Positions 23,331-32,099 of a DNA stretch of 32,260 bases are shown piece by piece; position 1 is the stretch's first letter, and every line of letters begins with the position of its first letter. The notes under the pieces were generated by a model that had not been told where the DNA came from, did not search any database, and was given only the letters and a program-made list of their open reading frames with translations. The DNA is from Pseudolabrys sp. (GTDB taxonomy: Bacteria > Pseudomonadota > Alphaproteobacteria > Rhizobiales > Xanthobacteraceae): contig JAICMO010000016.1 in assembly GCA_025929185.1 (NCBI GenBank), positions 1 through 32,260 of the forward strand. Reading direction: 5' to 3'. A program made the position numbers and the translations under genes.

Positions 23331-23906
23331 TCACGGCCTGAACGGCTTGCTCAAAAACGGCGAACCCTTGAGGCCATAGCGCCACGGCTTCTCGACGGCC
23401 TTGCTGATGCCGATGCGAACACCGCGCACGATCTCAGGCTCGCTTTCGCGCGCGCGGATTTCGAACGGCGGGCGGTCGAGCGCGAAGCCGTTGTGCTTGC
23501 GTGTGATGCCCAGCGCCTCACAAATTTTGCCCGGCCCCGAGCAGAGTTGTCGCGCGTCGGTTACGCCGCGCCGCTTGCGCATGGTGGCGAGGCCGGCCGT
23601 TGGCGCCAGCGCGCGGAGCAGGACGGCACTGGCGCTGCCGTTTTCCTCGCATACGAAATTCAGGCACCAGTGAATGCCATAGGAGCGATAGACATAGGCA
23701 AATCCAGGCGGCCCAAACATGACACGGTTACGCTCCGTCGGGCCAACGTAGCTGTGCGCGGCCGGATCGGTGTGGTGGTAGGCCTCGAGTTCCACGATCA
23801 GGCCGCCAACGCCGTTGAACAAGAGCGTCGCTCCGATGAGATCGGGAGCGACCTCGTGCACCGAGCGGTTAAAGAAAGAGCGGGTTAGGCGGGGGGTCTT
23901 GGGCAT
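23331..23906 (-). CDS. DNA-3-methyladenine glycosylase (AAG/MPG family)
   Basis: A 191-residue monofunctional glycosylase of the alkyladenine family. The catalytic Glu41 lies in [15 protein letters not shown]; the fold markers [20 protein letters not shown] (68-82 region), [20 protein letters not shown] and the C-terminal [18 protein letters not shown] are all in place. It removes alkylated purines (3-methyladenine, hypoxanthine) by base flipping, leaving an abasic site. Exonuclease III, which can process such sites, is encoded 3 kb away, although not in one operon. A 57-codon open frame on the same strand (23869-24042) overlaps its start but resembles nothing I know. The length is normal for bacterial members. 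Confidence 0.9.
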   Translation of the reverse strand: MPKTPRLTRSFFNRSVHEVAPDLIGATLLFNGVGGLIVELEAYHHTDPAAHSYVGPTERNRVMFGPPGFAYVYRSYGIHWCLNFVCEENGSASAVLLRALAPTAGLATMRKRRGVTDARQLCSGPGKICEALGITRKHNGFALDRPPFEIRARESEPEIVRGVRIGISKAVEKPWRYGLKGSPFLSKPFRP

Positions 23907-24195
23907 TCCGAAGGTTGATGCCGGCCTTCCTCACGGCATCCAAGCCCCATTGTACGGTGCATTCGTGAAAAGGTGTGGACGGGAGTGCGTATTCGGCCTC
24001 CAGTTTTGTGTCTTTAAGGCAACACCTGTCGAAGATCGGCATCACTATGGGCTTTGCCGCCCTGAACGCCGCGATTTGGCCATACCCTTCGCCGACACAA
24101 AAATTTAAGACAAGCCGTTGGGGCGCTTGGATTTTAGTGGTTGCGTCTGTTCGGCCGCGCCGGACGCTTGCGGGGGGCTGGGGGTCGGATCGAGT
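23907..24195. other. divergent intergenic region between the DNA glycosylase gene and ilvD
   Basis: These 289 bases contain the promoters of both genes. I see no branched-chain-residue-rich leader peptide ending in an attenuator hairpin, so classical ilv attenuation is not supported. A minus-strand frame of 57 codons (23869-24042) crosses into the glycosylase gene but has no ribosome binding site and mixed codon use. Nothing else stands out. Confidence 0.4.
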
Positions 24196-25920
24196 ATGGA
24201 CGCGAAGACCAATCTGAAAGCCAGGCTCCCCAGCCGGCACGCCACTGAAGGCCCCGAGCGCGCGCCGCATCGCGCCTTTTACTATGCGATGGGGCTGACC
24301 AGCGAGCAGATCCACCAACCCTTTGTCGGCGTTGCCACCTGCTGGAACGAAGCCGCTCCCTGCAATATCGCGCTGATGCGCCAGGCCCAAGCGGCAAAGA
24401 AGGGAGTCGCAGCCGGCGGCGCCACGCCGCGCGAGTTTTGCACTATTACCGTCACCGACGGCATCGCCATGGGCCATGCCGGAATGAAAGCCTCTTTGCC
24501 TTCGCGAGAGGTGATTGCCGATAGCGTGGAACTTACTGTGCGCGGCCACGCCTACGACGCGCTGATCGGCATTGCCGGCTGCGACAAGTCGCAGCCGGGC
24601 ATGATGATGGCGATGTGCCGCCTCAACGTGCCGGCGATTTATATCTACGGCGGTTCCATCCTGCCCGGCACGTTCAAAGGCCAGCCGGTCACCATTCAGG
24701 ACGTTTACGAGGCGGTCGGCAAGCATTCGGTCGGCAAGATGTCGGACGCCGATCTCGACATTCTCGAACAGAACGCCTGTCCCTCGGCCGGCGCCTGCGG
24801 CGCGCAGTTTACGGCGAACACGATGGCGACGGTATCCGAAGCCATCGGCCTGGCGTTGCCGTACTCGGCTGGCGCCCCGGCGCCGTACGAGATCCGCGAC
24901 AAGTTCTGCATGCTCGCGGGCGAAATGATCATCGACCTGATCCGGGCGAACCTGCGCCCGCGCGATATCGTGACTCGCAAGGCGCTGGAGAACGCCGCGG
25001 CGGTGGTTGCCGCCACCGGCGGCTCGACCAATGCGGCGCTGCATCTGCCGGCCATTGCTCACGAATGCGGAATCGAATTCACGCTGTTCGATGTTGCCGA
25101 AATCTTCAAAAAGACACCTTACGTCGCGGATTTGAAACCTGGTGGCCGTTATGTGGCCAAGGATATGTTCGAAGCTGGGGGCGTGCCGCTCCTGATGAAA
25201 ACGCTGCTCGACCATGGCTTCCTCCATGGCGACTGCATGACCGTGACCGGGCGCACGATCGCCGAAAACCTCAAAAACGTGAAATGGAACCCGGACCAGG
25301 ACGTGATCCGTCCGGCCGATAAGCCGTTGCTTGCCACGGGCGGCGTGGTGGGCCTGAAAGGCAATCTCGCTCCCGACGGTGCAATCGTGAAGGTCGCTGG
25401 GATGGCCACCCTGAAATTTTCGGGGCCGGCGCGCTGCTTCGACGGCGAAGAAGCGTGCTTCGAGGCGGTGAAGAACAAAACCTACAAACACGGCGAAGTG
25501 CTGGTGATCCGCTACGAAGGGCCCAGAGGCGGCCCCGGGATGCGCGAGATGCTGTCGACGACGGCAGCGCTTTACGGCCAGGGCGTCGGCGAGAAGGTCG
25601 CCCTGATCACGGATGGCCGTTTTTCCGGCGCAACGCGCGGCTTCTGCATCGGTCATGTCGGTCCGGAGGCGGCGGTGGGCGGGCCAATCGGATTACTGCG
25701 CGACGGCGACATCATCGACATCGATGCGGAGAAGGGCACGATTAATGTCAGGCTTTCGGCCGAGGAACTCGTTAAGCGCAAGGCGCAATGGAAGCCGCGC
25801 GAGAACGAATACGGCTCCGGTTATTTATGGAAATACGCCCAGCAGGTCGGGCCGGCCGTGAACGGCGCGGTCACCCATCCCGGCGGCGCGGGTGAAAAGG
25901 CGTGTTATGCGGACACCTAA
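24196..25920 (+). CDS. ilvD: dihydroxy-acid dehydratase
   Basis: A 574-residue IlvD/Edd-family enzyme. The three cysteines of the [2Fe-2S]-type cluster are visible: Cys49 in [12 protein letters not shown], Cys129 in AGCDKSQPG and Cys201 in [14 protein letters not shown]. Lys131 of CDKS is the residue that is carbamylated for magnesium binding. [17 protein letters not shown] near the C-terminus is the substrate-binding signature. It converts dihydroxy-isovalerate and dihydroxy-methylvalerate to the keto acids of valine and isoleucine synthesis, in the cytoplasm. The start at 24196 gives [14 protein letters not shown], a normal N-terminus; a longer frame upstream is Cys/Gly-rich and rejected. 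Its 3' end overlaps the ExoR-like gene by 14 bases. Confidence 0.94.
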   Translation: MDAKTNLKARLPSRHATEGPERAPHRAFYYAMGLTSEQIHQPFVGVATCWNEAAPCNIALMRQAQAAKKGVAAGGATPREFCTITVTDGIAMGHAGMKASLPSREVIADSVELTVRGHAYDALIGIAGCDKSQPGMMMAMCRLNVPAIYIYGGSILPGTFKGQPVTIQDVYEAVGKHSVGKMSDADLDILEQNACPSAGACGAQFTANTMATVSEAIGLALPYSAGAPAPYEIRDKFCMLAGEMIIDLIRANLRPRDIVTRKALENAAAVVAATGGSTNAALHLPAIAHECGIEFTLFDVAEIFKKTPYVADLKPGGRYVAKDMFEAGGVPLLMKTLLDHGFLHGDCMTVTGRTIAENLKNVKWNPDQDVIRPADKPLLATGGVVGLKGNLAPDGAIVKVAGMATLKFSGPARCFDGEEACFEAVKNKTYKHGEVLVIRYEGPRGGPGMREMLSTTAALYGQGVGEKVALITDGRFSGATRGFCIGHVGPEAAVGGPIGLLRDGDIIDIDAEKGTINVRLSAEELVKRKAQWKPRENEYGSGYLWKYAQQVGPAVNGAVTHPGGAGEKACYADT

Positions 25921-26707
25921 GATCGTTCTGCGCATTGCGGTGATCGGTATCGCCCTTGCGATGGGGCCTGCGCTCGCGTTTGACGGAACTCGGTCGAGCA
26001 GCGACGCTCTAACGCCCATGCAGGCTTTCCGCGCCGGCTCCGAAGCGCTGCGCAGCGGCGAGACGGCGAAGGGCCTCACCGCGCTTGAATACGCCGCCGA
26101 GAAGGGGCACGCGCTCGCGCAATGGAAGCTCGGCCGCATGTACGCCGAAGGCGATGGCGTGCCGCAGGACGACCTGCGCGCGTTCCAGTATTTCCGCAGC
26201 ATCGCCGACAGCCATGCGGAAGATAATCCGGCAACGCCGCGCGCCCGCTTCGTCGCGAACGCATTCGTTGCGCTCGGGAACTATTATCTCGACGGAATCC
26301 CGAACACCAAGATCGCGCCGGATCCTGAACGCGCGCGGCAGATGTTCGCCTATGCAGCATCGTATTTCGGCGATCCCGATGCGCAGTACCACCTGGCGCG
26401 GCTTTATCTCGACGGCATCGGCGTGCCGCGCGATCCGCGTCAGGCGGCCCGCTGGCTCGGCTTGTCGGCGCACAAGGGCCAGTGCCAGGCGCAGGCGACA
26501 CTGGGCGCGATGCTGTTCTCCGGTGACCAGGTTCCGCGCCAGGCGGCCCTCGGCTTGATGTGGCTGACGCTCGCGAAAGATAGCGCGAAACCGGATCAAG
26601 CCTGGATCGCCAAGCTCTATTCCAGCGCGTTCAAGCAAGCGACGGAGGATGAGCGCGCACTGGCGCTCGTTTATCTTGAGCGGTGGCTCAAGACCCGCCG
26701 CGAATAG
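25907..26707 (+). CDS. exoR: ExoR-like periplasmic Sel1-repeat regulator
   Basis: A 266-residue secreted repeat protein. Residues 1-24 are a signal peptide (cleavage near PALA|F); Sel1/TPR-like repeats follow, for example ALEYAAEKGHALAQWKLGRM, GDGVPQDDLRAFQYF and YHLARLYLDGIGVPRDPRQA. Repeat order, spacing and the opening after the signal peptide resemble Sinorhizobium ExoR, which sits in the periplasm and holds the ExoS/ChvI two-component sensor off, controlling exopolysaccharide and motility genes. No sensor genes are in the window. The ATG at 25907 lies 14 bases inside ilvD, with AAGG about eight bases upstream; a GTG at 25892 is a less likely start. Homology is good, but the regulatory role in this organism is inferred. 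Confidence 0.72.
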   Translation: MRTPKIVLRIAVIGIALAMGPALAFDGTRSSSDALTPMQAFRAGSEALRSGETAKGLTALEYAAEKGHALAQWKLGRMYAEGDGVPQDDLRAFQYFRSIADSHAEDNPATPRARFVANAFVALGNYYLDGIPNTKIAPDPERARQMFAYAASYFGDPDAQYHLARLYLDGIGVPRDPRQAARWLGLSAHKGQCQAQATLGAMLFSGDQVPRQAALGLMWLTLAKDSAKPDQAWIAKLYSSAFKQATEDERALALVYLERWLKTRRE

Positions 26708-26713
26708 CCGCCG

Positions 26714-27505
26714 CTACCGCGCGTCAAGCGCCAGGTCCACATAAACGGGGACGTGATCGGACGGTTTCTCCCAGCCGCGGACGTGGCGGTCGATGCCTGC
26801 GTCGATCATCCGGTCGGCCGCTTGCGGCGAGAGCAGAATGTGGTCGATGCGAATGCCGTCGTTCTTTGCCCACGCTCCGGCTTGGTAATCCCAGAAACTG
26901 TAGAGATCGGCATCGCCGCTCGCCGCGCGAATGGCATCAATCAAGCCGAGATTGCACAGCGCGCGGAAGCGCTCGCGCGTCGGCGGCAGATAAAGAGCAT
27001 CGTTGACCCAAGCCTTCGGATTGCGGGCATCCGCCGGCATCGGGATCACGTTGTAATCGCCGCAGAGCAGCAATGGCTCCTCCAGCTTCAATCGTTCACG
27101 TGAGAACGAAAAAAGCCGGTCCATCCATCTGAGTTTATAGGTATATTTTTCGGTAGTGGCCGGATTGCCGTTCGGCAAATAGAGGCTCACCACCCTGACG
27201 ACGCCGTCTCTGAGGGAGATTTGCGCTTCGAGGAAACGTGCCTGAATATCCTCGCTGTCGCCGATTAGGCCGGGCGCTACTTCGTCGAACGGGAGTTTTG
27301 ACAGCAAGGCGACCCCGTTGAACGCCTTTTGGCCGTGAACGGCAACGTTATAGCCGAGGCTTTCGAAAGCATCGCGCGGAAAGTCAGCGTCGACGCACTT
27401 GATTTCCTGCAAGCAAACAATCTCCGGCCTGCGCTCGGCGAGCCACGCAAGAATGTTGTCGAGACGCTGCTTGACCGAATTAACGTTCCAGGTCGCGATC
27501 CGCAT
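26714..27505 (-). CDS. xthA: exodeoxyribonuclease III
   Basis: A 263-residue AP endonuclease/exonuclease of the EEP superfamily. Visible active-site residues are Asn7 (TWNVNS), Glu34 (LQEIKC), the LYLPNG block (108-113), Asp150 and Asn152 in CGDYNVIP, Asp221 in RIDHILLS and the terminal SDHVPV (249-254) with Asp250 and His251. It cuts at abasic sites and digests one strand of duplex DNA from the 3' end, acting after glycosylases in base excision repair. It converges with the ExoR-like gene (6 bases between stops) and diverges from the RND adaptor gene. Length and start are normal for the family. Confidence 0.94.
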   Translation of the reverse strand: MRIATWNVNSVKQRLDNILAWLAERRPEIVCLQEIKCVDADFPRDAFESLGYNVAVHGQKAFNGVALLSKLPFDEVAPGLIGDSEDIQARFLEAQISLRDGVVRVVSLYLPNGNPATTEKYTYKLRWMDRLFSFSRERLKLEEPLLLCGDYNVIPMPADARNPKAWVNDALYLPPTRERFRALCNLGLIDAIRAASGDADLYSFWDYQAGAWAKNDGIRIDHILLSPQAADRMIDAGIDRHVRGWEKPSDHVPVYVDLALDAR

Positions 27506-27689
27506 TATGATTCCCGGGGCTTTGAATAACCCCGTCTTTCGCGTGTTTATCAGCCACCGCAGGGATATGCACCCGGCGGCGTTTATATGCTAGAACGGTG
27601 GGCCACGCGGCCCGATTATGTTGAAACGCAGCCACTTCCGCTGAGAAGGGGTGCCCGGCAGGGCCTCAACAACCGGGCCGACATTACCG

Positions 27690-28823
27690 ATGAAAAACCG
27701 AAAATGGCTCTTTGGGGTGGCCGCGCTTGCCCTGATCGGTGCTGTCGTGCTCGTCCGCGGCCTGTGGAGCTCAGGTGACGCCTCCGCGCGCGCGCAGCGG
27801 CAAAACGCTCGCGTGGTGACCGTCGATATCGCGACGGCGCAACGAAAGCAGGTTCCCATCAAGCTCGACGCGCTCGGAACGGTGACCCCGATCGCCAGCG
27901 TGGCGCTCAAGGCGCGTGTCGATACCAACATCATCGGCGTTCACTTCCGCGACGGCGCGCATGTCGAGAAAGGCGAACTGCTCTTCACGCTCGATGGGCG
28001 CGCCATCGAGGCGCAGATTGCCCAAACGGAAGGGATGATCGCGCGCGACAAGGCGCAACTCGCGGGCGCCGAGCGCGACGTAAAGCGCTACACCGATCTG
28101 GTCGCGAAGGGCGCGACGCCGGTCGTCAATCTCGACAATGCCAAAACGCAGGCCGATGTCTTCACCGCCGCGATCAAGGCGGACGAGGGACTGCTCGAAA
28201 ACCTCAAGGTCCAACTGAGCTACTGCCAAGTGACGGCGCCGATTTCCGGCCGCATTAGCGCCGCCGCCGTAAAGGTCGGCAATTTCGTGCGCCAAGCGGA
28301 CACGACGCCGATGGCCGTCATCAACCAGATGGCGCCGGTCTACGTCACCTTTACCGTGCCGCAGAAAAACCTTCCCGACATTCGTCACGCGCTCGCTGCG
28401 GAAACGGCCAGCATCGAGGCGATCGTGCCCGGCGAGGAAAAGCGCGCCGCCGGGCAAGTCACCATGATCGAGAACACGGTCGATCCGGCGACGGGAATGG
28501 CGACGGTCCGCGCCACCATGCCCAACGAAGATGAAATCCTGTGGCCGGGCACGCTCGTGAACACCCAGTTGACGTTGCGCGAAGAAGAAGCGGTTGTGGT
28601 TCCCACGGCCGCCGTGCAGGTCAGTCAGACCGGCAACTTCGTGTTTGTGGTCAAAAATGACGTTGCGCACGTCCAGCCAGTCAAGGCCGAGCGCATGGTC
28701 GAGCAATATACCATCATCAGCTCGGGGCTCTCCGGCGGAGAAACAGTCGTGACCGACGGACAGCTATTGCTGTCGAACGGGACGCACGTGAAGACGCGCG
28801 AAGCGAAAGCGGCCGGCAGCTAA
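27690..28823 (+). CDS. RND efflux periplasmic adaptor subunit (MdtA/AcrA type)
   Basis: A 377-residue membrane fusion protein. An N-terminal anchor (about 7-24) has no lipobox cysteine, so it is held by a membrane helix. The two lipoyl half-motifs flank a helical hairpin: the first around residues 72-102 (DGAHVEKGELLFTLDGR), the hairpin about 104-178, and the second at LSYCQVTAPISGRISAAAV (176-194). Beta-barrel and membrane-proximal domains follow (VYVTFTVPQKNLPDI, ENTVDPATGMATVRA). It should bridge the inner-membrane pump to an outer-membrane channel. The start at 27690 was preferred over an upstream GTG (27651) that would add a non-signal N-terminus. The permease gene begins 3 bases after its stop. 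Confidence 0.92.
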   Translation: MKNRKWLFGVAALALIGAVVLVRGLWSSGDASARAQRQNARVVTVDIATAQRKQVPIKLDALGTVTPIASVALKARVDTNIIGVHFRDGAHVEKGELLFTLDGRAIEAQIAQTEGMIARDKAQLAGAERDVKRYTDLVAKGATPVVNLDNAKTQADVFTAAIKADEGLLENLKVQLSYCQVTAPISGRISAAAVKVGNFVRQADTTPMAVINQMAPVYVTFTVPQKNLPDIRHALAAETASIEAIVPGEEKRAAGQVTMIENTVDPATGMATVRATMPNEDEILWPGTLVNTQLTLREEEAVVVPTAAVQVSQTGNFVFVVKNDVAHVQPVKAERMVEQYTIISSGLSGGETVVTDGQLLLSNGTHVKTREAKAAGS

Positions 28824-28826
28824 GCC

Positions 28827-31800
28827 ATGAACATTTCAGAGACCTGTATCCGCAGGCCGGTTCTGACGACGCTGATGACGGCGTCGTTGATCGTATTTGG
28901 CGCGTTCGCTTACCGGCTGCTGCCGGTCGCGGCGTTACCGGCGGTCGATTTTCCGACCATCCAGATCACGGCCCAATTGCCGGGCGCAAGCCCCGAAACG
29001 ATGGCATCGTCGGTTGCTTCTCCGATTGAACGCCAGCTTTCGACCATTGCCGGCATTTCGTCGATGAATTCGTCATCCGCGCTCGGCCAATCGCAAATCA
29101 CGATCCAGTTCGACCTCGGCCGCAATATCGATGGCGCTGCGCTCGATGTGCAGACGGCCCTTGCCACCGCCGCGCGCCGGCTGCCGGTCGAAATGACAAC
29201 GCCGCCGTATTTCCGCAAGGTCAACCCCGGCGACTTCCCGGTGCTTTATCTGAGCCTGCGATCGGACACTATTCCGCTGTCGACGGTCGACGATTACGCC
29301 GAAACCGTGCTCGCGCCGCAAATATCGCAGATGCCCGGCATTGCGCAGGTGCTGGTGTATGGCGCGCAGAAATTCGCCGTACGCGTACAGGTCAATCCGG
29401 TTGAAGCCGCGGCGCGCAATATCGCGCTGTCCGATGTCGGCGCGGTGGTAGCGAAAGCCAACTCCAGCACGCCGGTCGGTACGCTGACCGGCAAAGACCG
29501 CAATGTGACTCTGCTGGCTACAGGCGCGATCGAGCACGCCGCCGACTACCGCGACGTCGTCGTCGCCTACCGCAACGGCGCGCCGGTCAAGCTCAACCAG
29601 ATCGCCCGCGTGATCGACAGCGTCGAGAACGACCAGGTCGCCACCTGGTTCAACGACGCCCGCGCCATCGTGCTGGCGATCCAGCGCCAGCCGGACGCCA
29701 ACACTGTGCAGGTGGTGGATCAGGTACGCGCGGCGCTGCCGGTCATGCGCGCGCAGGTCCCGCCCTCGATCCAGATGCAGCCGCTGTTCGACCGCTCGAT
29801 TTCGATCCGGGCGGCGGTGTCCAATGTGCAGGAAACACTCGCCATCGCGATCTGCCTTGTGGTCATGGTGATCTTTCTGTTCCTGCGCAAGGTTTCGGCC
29901 ACGATCATTCCGGCGCTTGCGGTTCCGGTGTCGCTGATCGGGACCTGCGCGGCGATGTACGCGTTCGGCTTCTCCATCAACAACATGACCCTGCTGGCGC
30001 TGACGTTATCGGTCGGGTTCGTCGTCGACGACGCGATCGTGATGCTCGAGAACATCGTGCGCCACATCGAGGGCGGCATGCGGCCGTTCGAGGCGGCCTT
30101 GAAGGGGTCGCGCGAGATCGGCTTCACGATCATTTCGATTACCTTCTCGCTGATTGCGGTGTTTATCCCCGTCCTCCTGATGGGCGGCATGGTCGGCCGC
30201 GTTTTCCGCGAATTTGCCGTGTCGATTTCGGTCGCGATCGTCGTCTCGGGTTTCGTGTCGCTGACCCTGACGCCGATGCTTTGCGCGCGTGTGCTGAAGG
30301 GCTATCACGGCGAAGAGAAGCAGAATTTCGTGTTGCGCGCCTTCGAGCGGTTTTTTGAATTCCTGCTCAGGTCTTACGAGTTCACCCTCGACAAAGTGCT
30401 GAAATTCAAATCGATCATGCTGGTCGTCACGATCGCAACCATCGCCGGCACGAGTTACCTCTATGTTGTGGTGCCGAAAGGTTTCTTTCCGATCGAAGAT
30501 ACCGGTTACGTGCTTGCCATTACCGAGGCGAACACGGACATCGGCTTCGACGCGATGGCCGAGCGCCAGCGCAAGGTGGCTGACATCATTCGCGCCGATC
30601 CGGCGGTGGATTACGTCAATTCGACCGTCGGCGCGGGCGGGCCGAATTCGCTATCGAATAACGGTCGCATGCTTGTGGCGCTCAAGCCGCAGGATCAGCG
30701 CGACAAGCTGAACGTCATTCTGGCGCGCCTGCGCAAGGAGGCGAACGTCGTCACCGGCATGGCTGCCTTTTTCCAGCCGATCCAGAACATCAATCTGGGT
30801 GGTAAGCTGGCCAAGAGCCAGTATCAATACACACTCCAGTCGAACGACACCGCGACGCTTTATCGCCTTGCGCCGGAGTTGCGCGACCGCATCGCGAAAA
30901 TCCCCGGTCTGCTGGACGTGACGACCGACCTTTACATCAAGAACCCGCAGATCAGCGTGATCGTCGATCGCGAGAAGGCGGCCGTCTATGGGGTCAGCGT
31001 CGATCAGGTTCGCCAGGAGCTCTACAACGCCTTCGGCACGCGGCAGGTCGCCACCATCTATACGCCGGCCAACGACTATCAGGTCATTTTGGAGACCTTG
31101 CCGGGCTACCGTGCCAGCCCCAATGACCTCAATCGCATCTATCTCAAGACGACCAACGGCACGACGGTTCCGCTGTCCGCGGTGACGCGCTTTGCGCCTT
31201 CCGTGGGGCCGCTGCAAGTGAATCACCAAGGGCAACAGCCGGCGGTGACGATCTCGTTCAACCTCGCGCCCGGCTTTTCGCTCGGCCAAGCGGTCGATGC
31301 GATTACCAAGCTCGAGCGCGAAGAAGGCTTGCCTGCGACGATCACCACCGGCTTCCAGGGGACGGCGCAGGTCTTCCAGGATTCGTTGCGCGGGCAGGGC
31401 ATTCTGATCCTGGCGGCAATCTTTGCAGCCTACGTCGTGCTCGGCATTCTGTATGAAAGTTTCATCCATCCGATCACCATCATTTCCGGCCTGCCGTCGG
31501 CAGGCATCGGTGCCATCCTGACGCTGATGCTGTTCAAGATGGATCTGTCGGTGATCGCGATGATCGGCATCGTGATGCTGGTCGGCATCGTGAAGAAGAA
31601 CGCGATCATGATGATCGATTTCGCGATCGAGCGGCGGCGCGTCGGGCTCTCAGCTGAAGCGGCGATCCGCGAGGCCGCGCTGCTTCGCTTCCGTCCGATC
31701 ATGATGACGACGTTCGCGGCGATCTTCGGCTCGCTGCCGATTGCGCTCGGCACGGGCGCCGGCGCCGAGTTGCGGCAGCCGCTCGGTGTTGCGGTGGTCG

Positions 31801-31949
31801 GCGGCTTGTGCCTGTCGCAATTGCTGACGCTTTACATCACGCCGGTTATTTATCTCTATCTCGACCGCTTCGACCGCATGCTCAAGCGCCGGCTCGAGCC
31901 GCAGCTCGAAGAAGTTGCGGATGTACCGGCGGCAGTCGCTGCGGAGTGA
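28827..31949 (+). CDS. RND multidrug efflux permease (MdtB/MdtC type)
   Basis: A 1040-residue inner-membrane proton antiporter of the HAE-1 family. It starts NISETCIRRPVLTTLM, the cytoplasmic helix followed by TM1, and has 12 membrane helices with two large periplasmic loops. Proton-relay residues are Asp401 and Asp402 in GFVVDDAIVMLEN and Lys923/924 in VGIVKKNAIMMIDFA. The sequence is closer to the MdtB/MdtC and related heavy-duty pumps than to AcrB (RQVATIYTPANDYQVI, IQNINLGGKLAKSQYQYTL). Only one permease gene is present, so it probably works as a homotrimer. No outer-membrane gene or local regulator is encoded beside it; TolC from 15973-17397 is a candidate partner. Substrates are unknown. 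Confidence 0.94.
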   Translation: MNISETCIRRPVLTTLMTASLIVFGAFAYRLLPVAALPAVDFPTIQITAQLPGASPETMASSVASPIERQLSTIAGISSMNSSSALGQSQITIQFDLGRNIDGAALDVQTALATAARRLPVEMTTPPYFRKVNPGDFPVLYLSLRSDTIPLSTVDDYAETVLAPQISQMPGIAQVLVYGAQKFAVRVQVNPVEAAARNIALSDVGAVVAKANSSTPVGTLTGKDRNVTLLATGAIEHAADYRDVVVAYRNGAPVKLNQIARVIDSVENDQVATWFNDARAIVLAIQRQPDANTVQVVDQVRAALPVMRAQVPPSIQMQPLFDRSISIRAAVSNVQETLAIAICLVVMVIFLFLRKVSATIIPALAVPVSLIGTCAAMYAFGFSINNMTLLALTLSVGFVVDDAIVMLENIVRHIEGGMRPFEAALKGSREIGFTIISITFSLIAVFIPVLLMGGMVGRVFREFAVSISVAIVVSGFVSLTLTPMLCARVLKGYHGEEKQNFVLRAFERFFEFLLRSYEFTLDKVLKFKSIMLVVTIATIAGTSYLYVVVPKGFFPIEDTGYVLAITEANTDIGFDAMAERQRKVADIIRADPAVDYVNSTVGAGGPNSLSNNGRMLVALKPQDQRDKLNVILARLRKEANVVTGMAAFFQPIQNINLGGKLAKSQYQYTLQSNDTATLYRLAPELRDRIAKIPGLLDVTTDLYIKNPQISVIVDREKAAVYGVSVDQVRQELYNAFGTRQVATIYTPANDYQVILETLPGYRASPNDLNRIYLKTTNGTTVPLSAVTRFAPSVGPLQVNHQGQQPAVTISFNLAPGFSLGQAVDAITKLEREEGLPATITTGFQGTAQVFQDSLRGQGILILAAIFAAYVVLGILYESFIHPITIISGLPSAGIGAILTLMLFKMDLSVIAMIGIVMLVGIVKKNAIMMIDFAIERRRVGLSAEAAIREAALLRFRPIMMTTFAAIFGSLPIALGTGAGAELRQPLGVAVVGGLCLSQLLTLYITPVIYLYLDRFDRMLKRRLEPQLEEVADVPAAVAAE

Positions 31950-31955
31950 CGTACC

Positions 31956-32093
31956 GTCATGCGCGGGCTTGACCCGCCTGCGGGCCGAAGCATTTGTTGA
32001 TGAGCTTCGTTCCGAACCCCTTCGGCGGGCGAAGGCCCGCGCATCCATTCTTTTCGAAAAATGCTGGATTGCCGGGTCAAGCCCGGCAATGAC
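31956..32093. repeat. 138-nt palindromic repeat of the CGGGCTTGACCCG type
   Basis: The left arm (31956-31976) and the reverse complement of the right arm (32073-32093) agree at 18 of 21 bases; the shared core is CGGGCTTGACCCG with GTCAT at the outer end. Inside, GCGGGCC (31980-31986) pairs with GGCCCGC (32034-32040). It fills the gap between the stop of the RND permease and the stop of the ErpA-like gene, which converge. I know this core from intergenic repeats of Bradyrhizobium-like genomes; that it is mobile or functional is not shown here. Confidence 0.75.
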
Positions 32094-32099
32094 ACAAAA

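Noticed and set aside
23869-24042. 57-codon minus-strand frame overlapping the start of the DNA glycosylase gene.
   Set aside because: No ribosome binding site, codon use unlike neighbours, no recognised family, and it overlaps a confident gene.
23869-25656. 595-codon open frame on the minus strand opposite ilvD.
   Set aside because: Long antisense frames are common in GC-rich genes. Its protein is rich in Arg, His and Ala without a recognisable domain, while the plus strand encodes a complete IlvD with all cluster cysteines.
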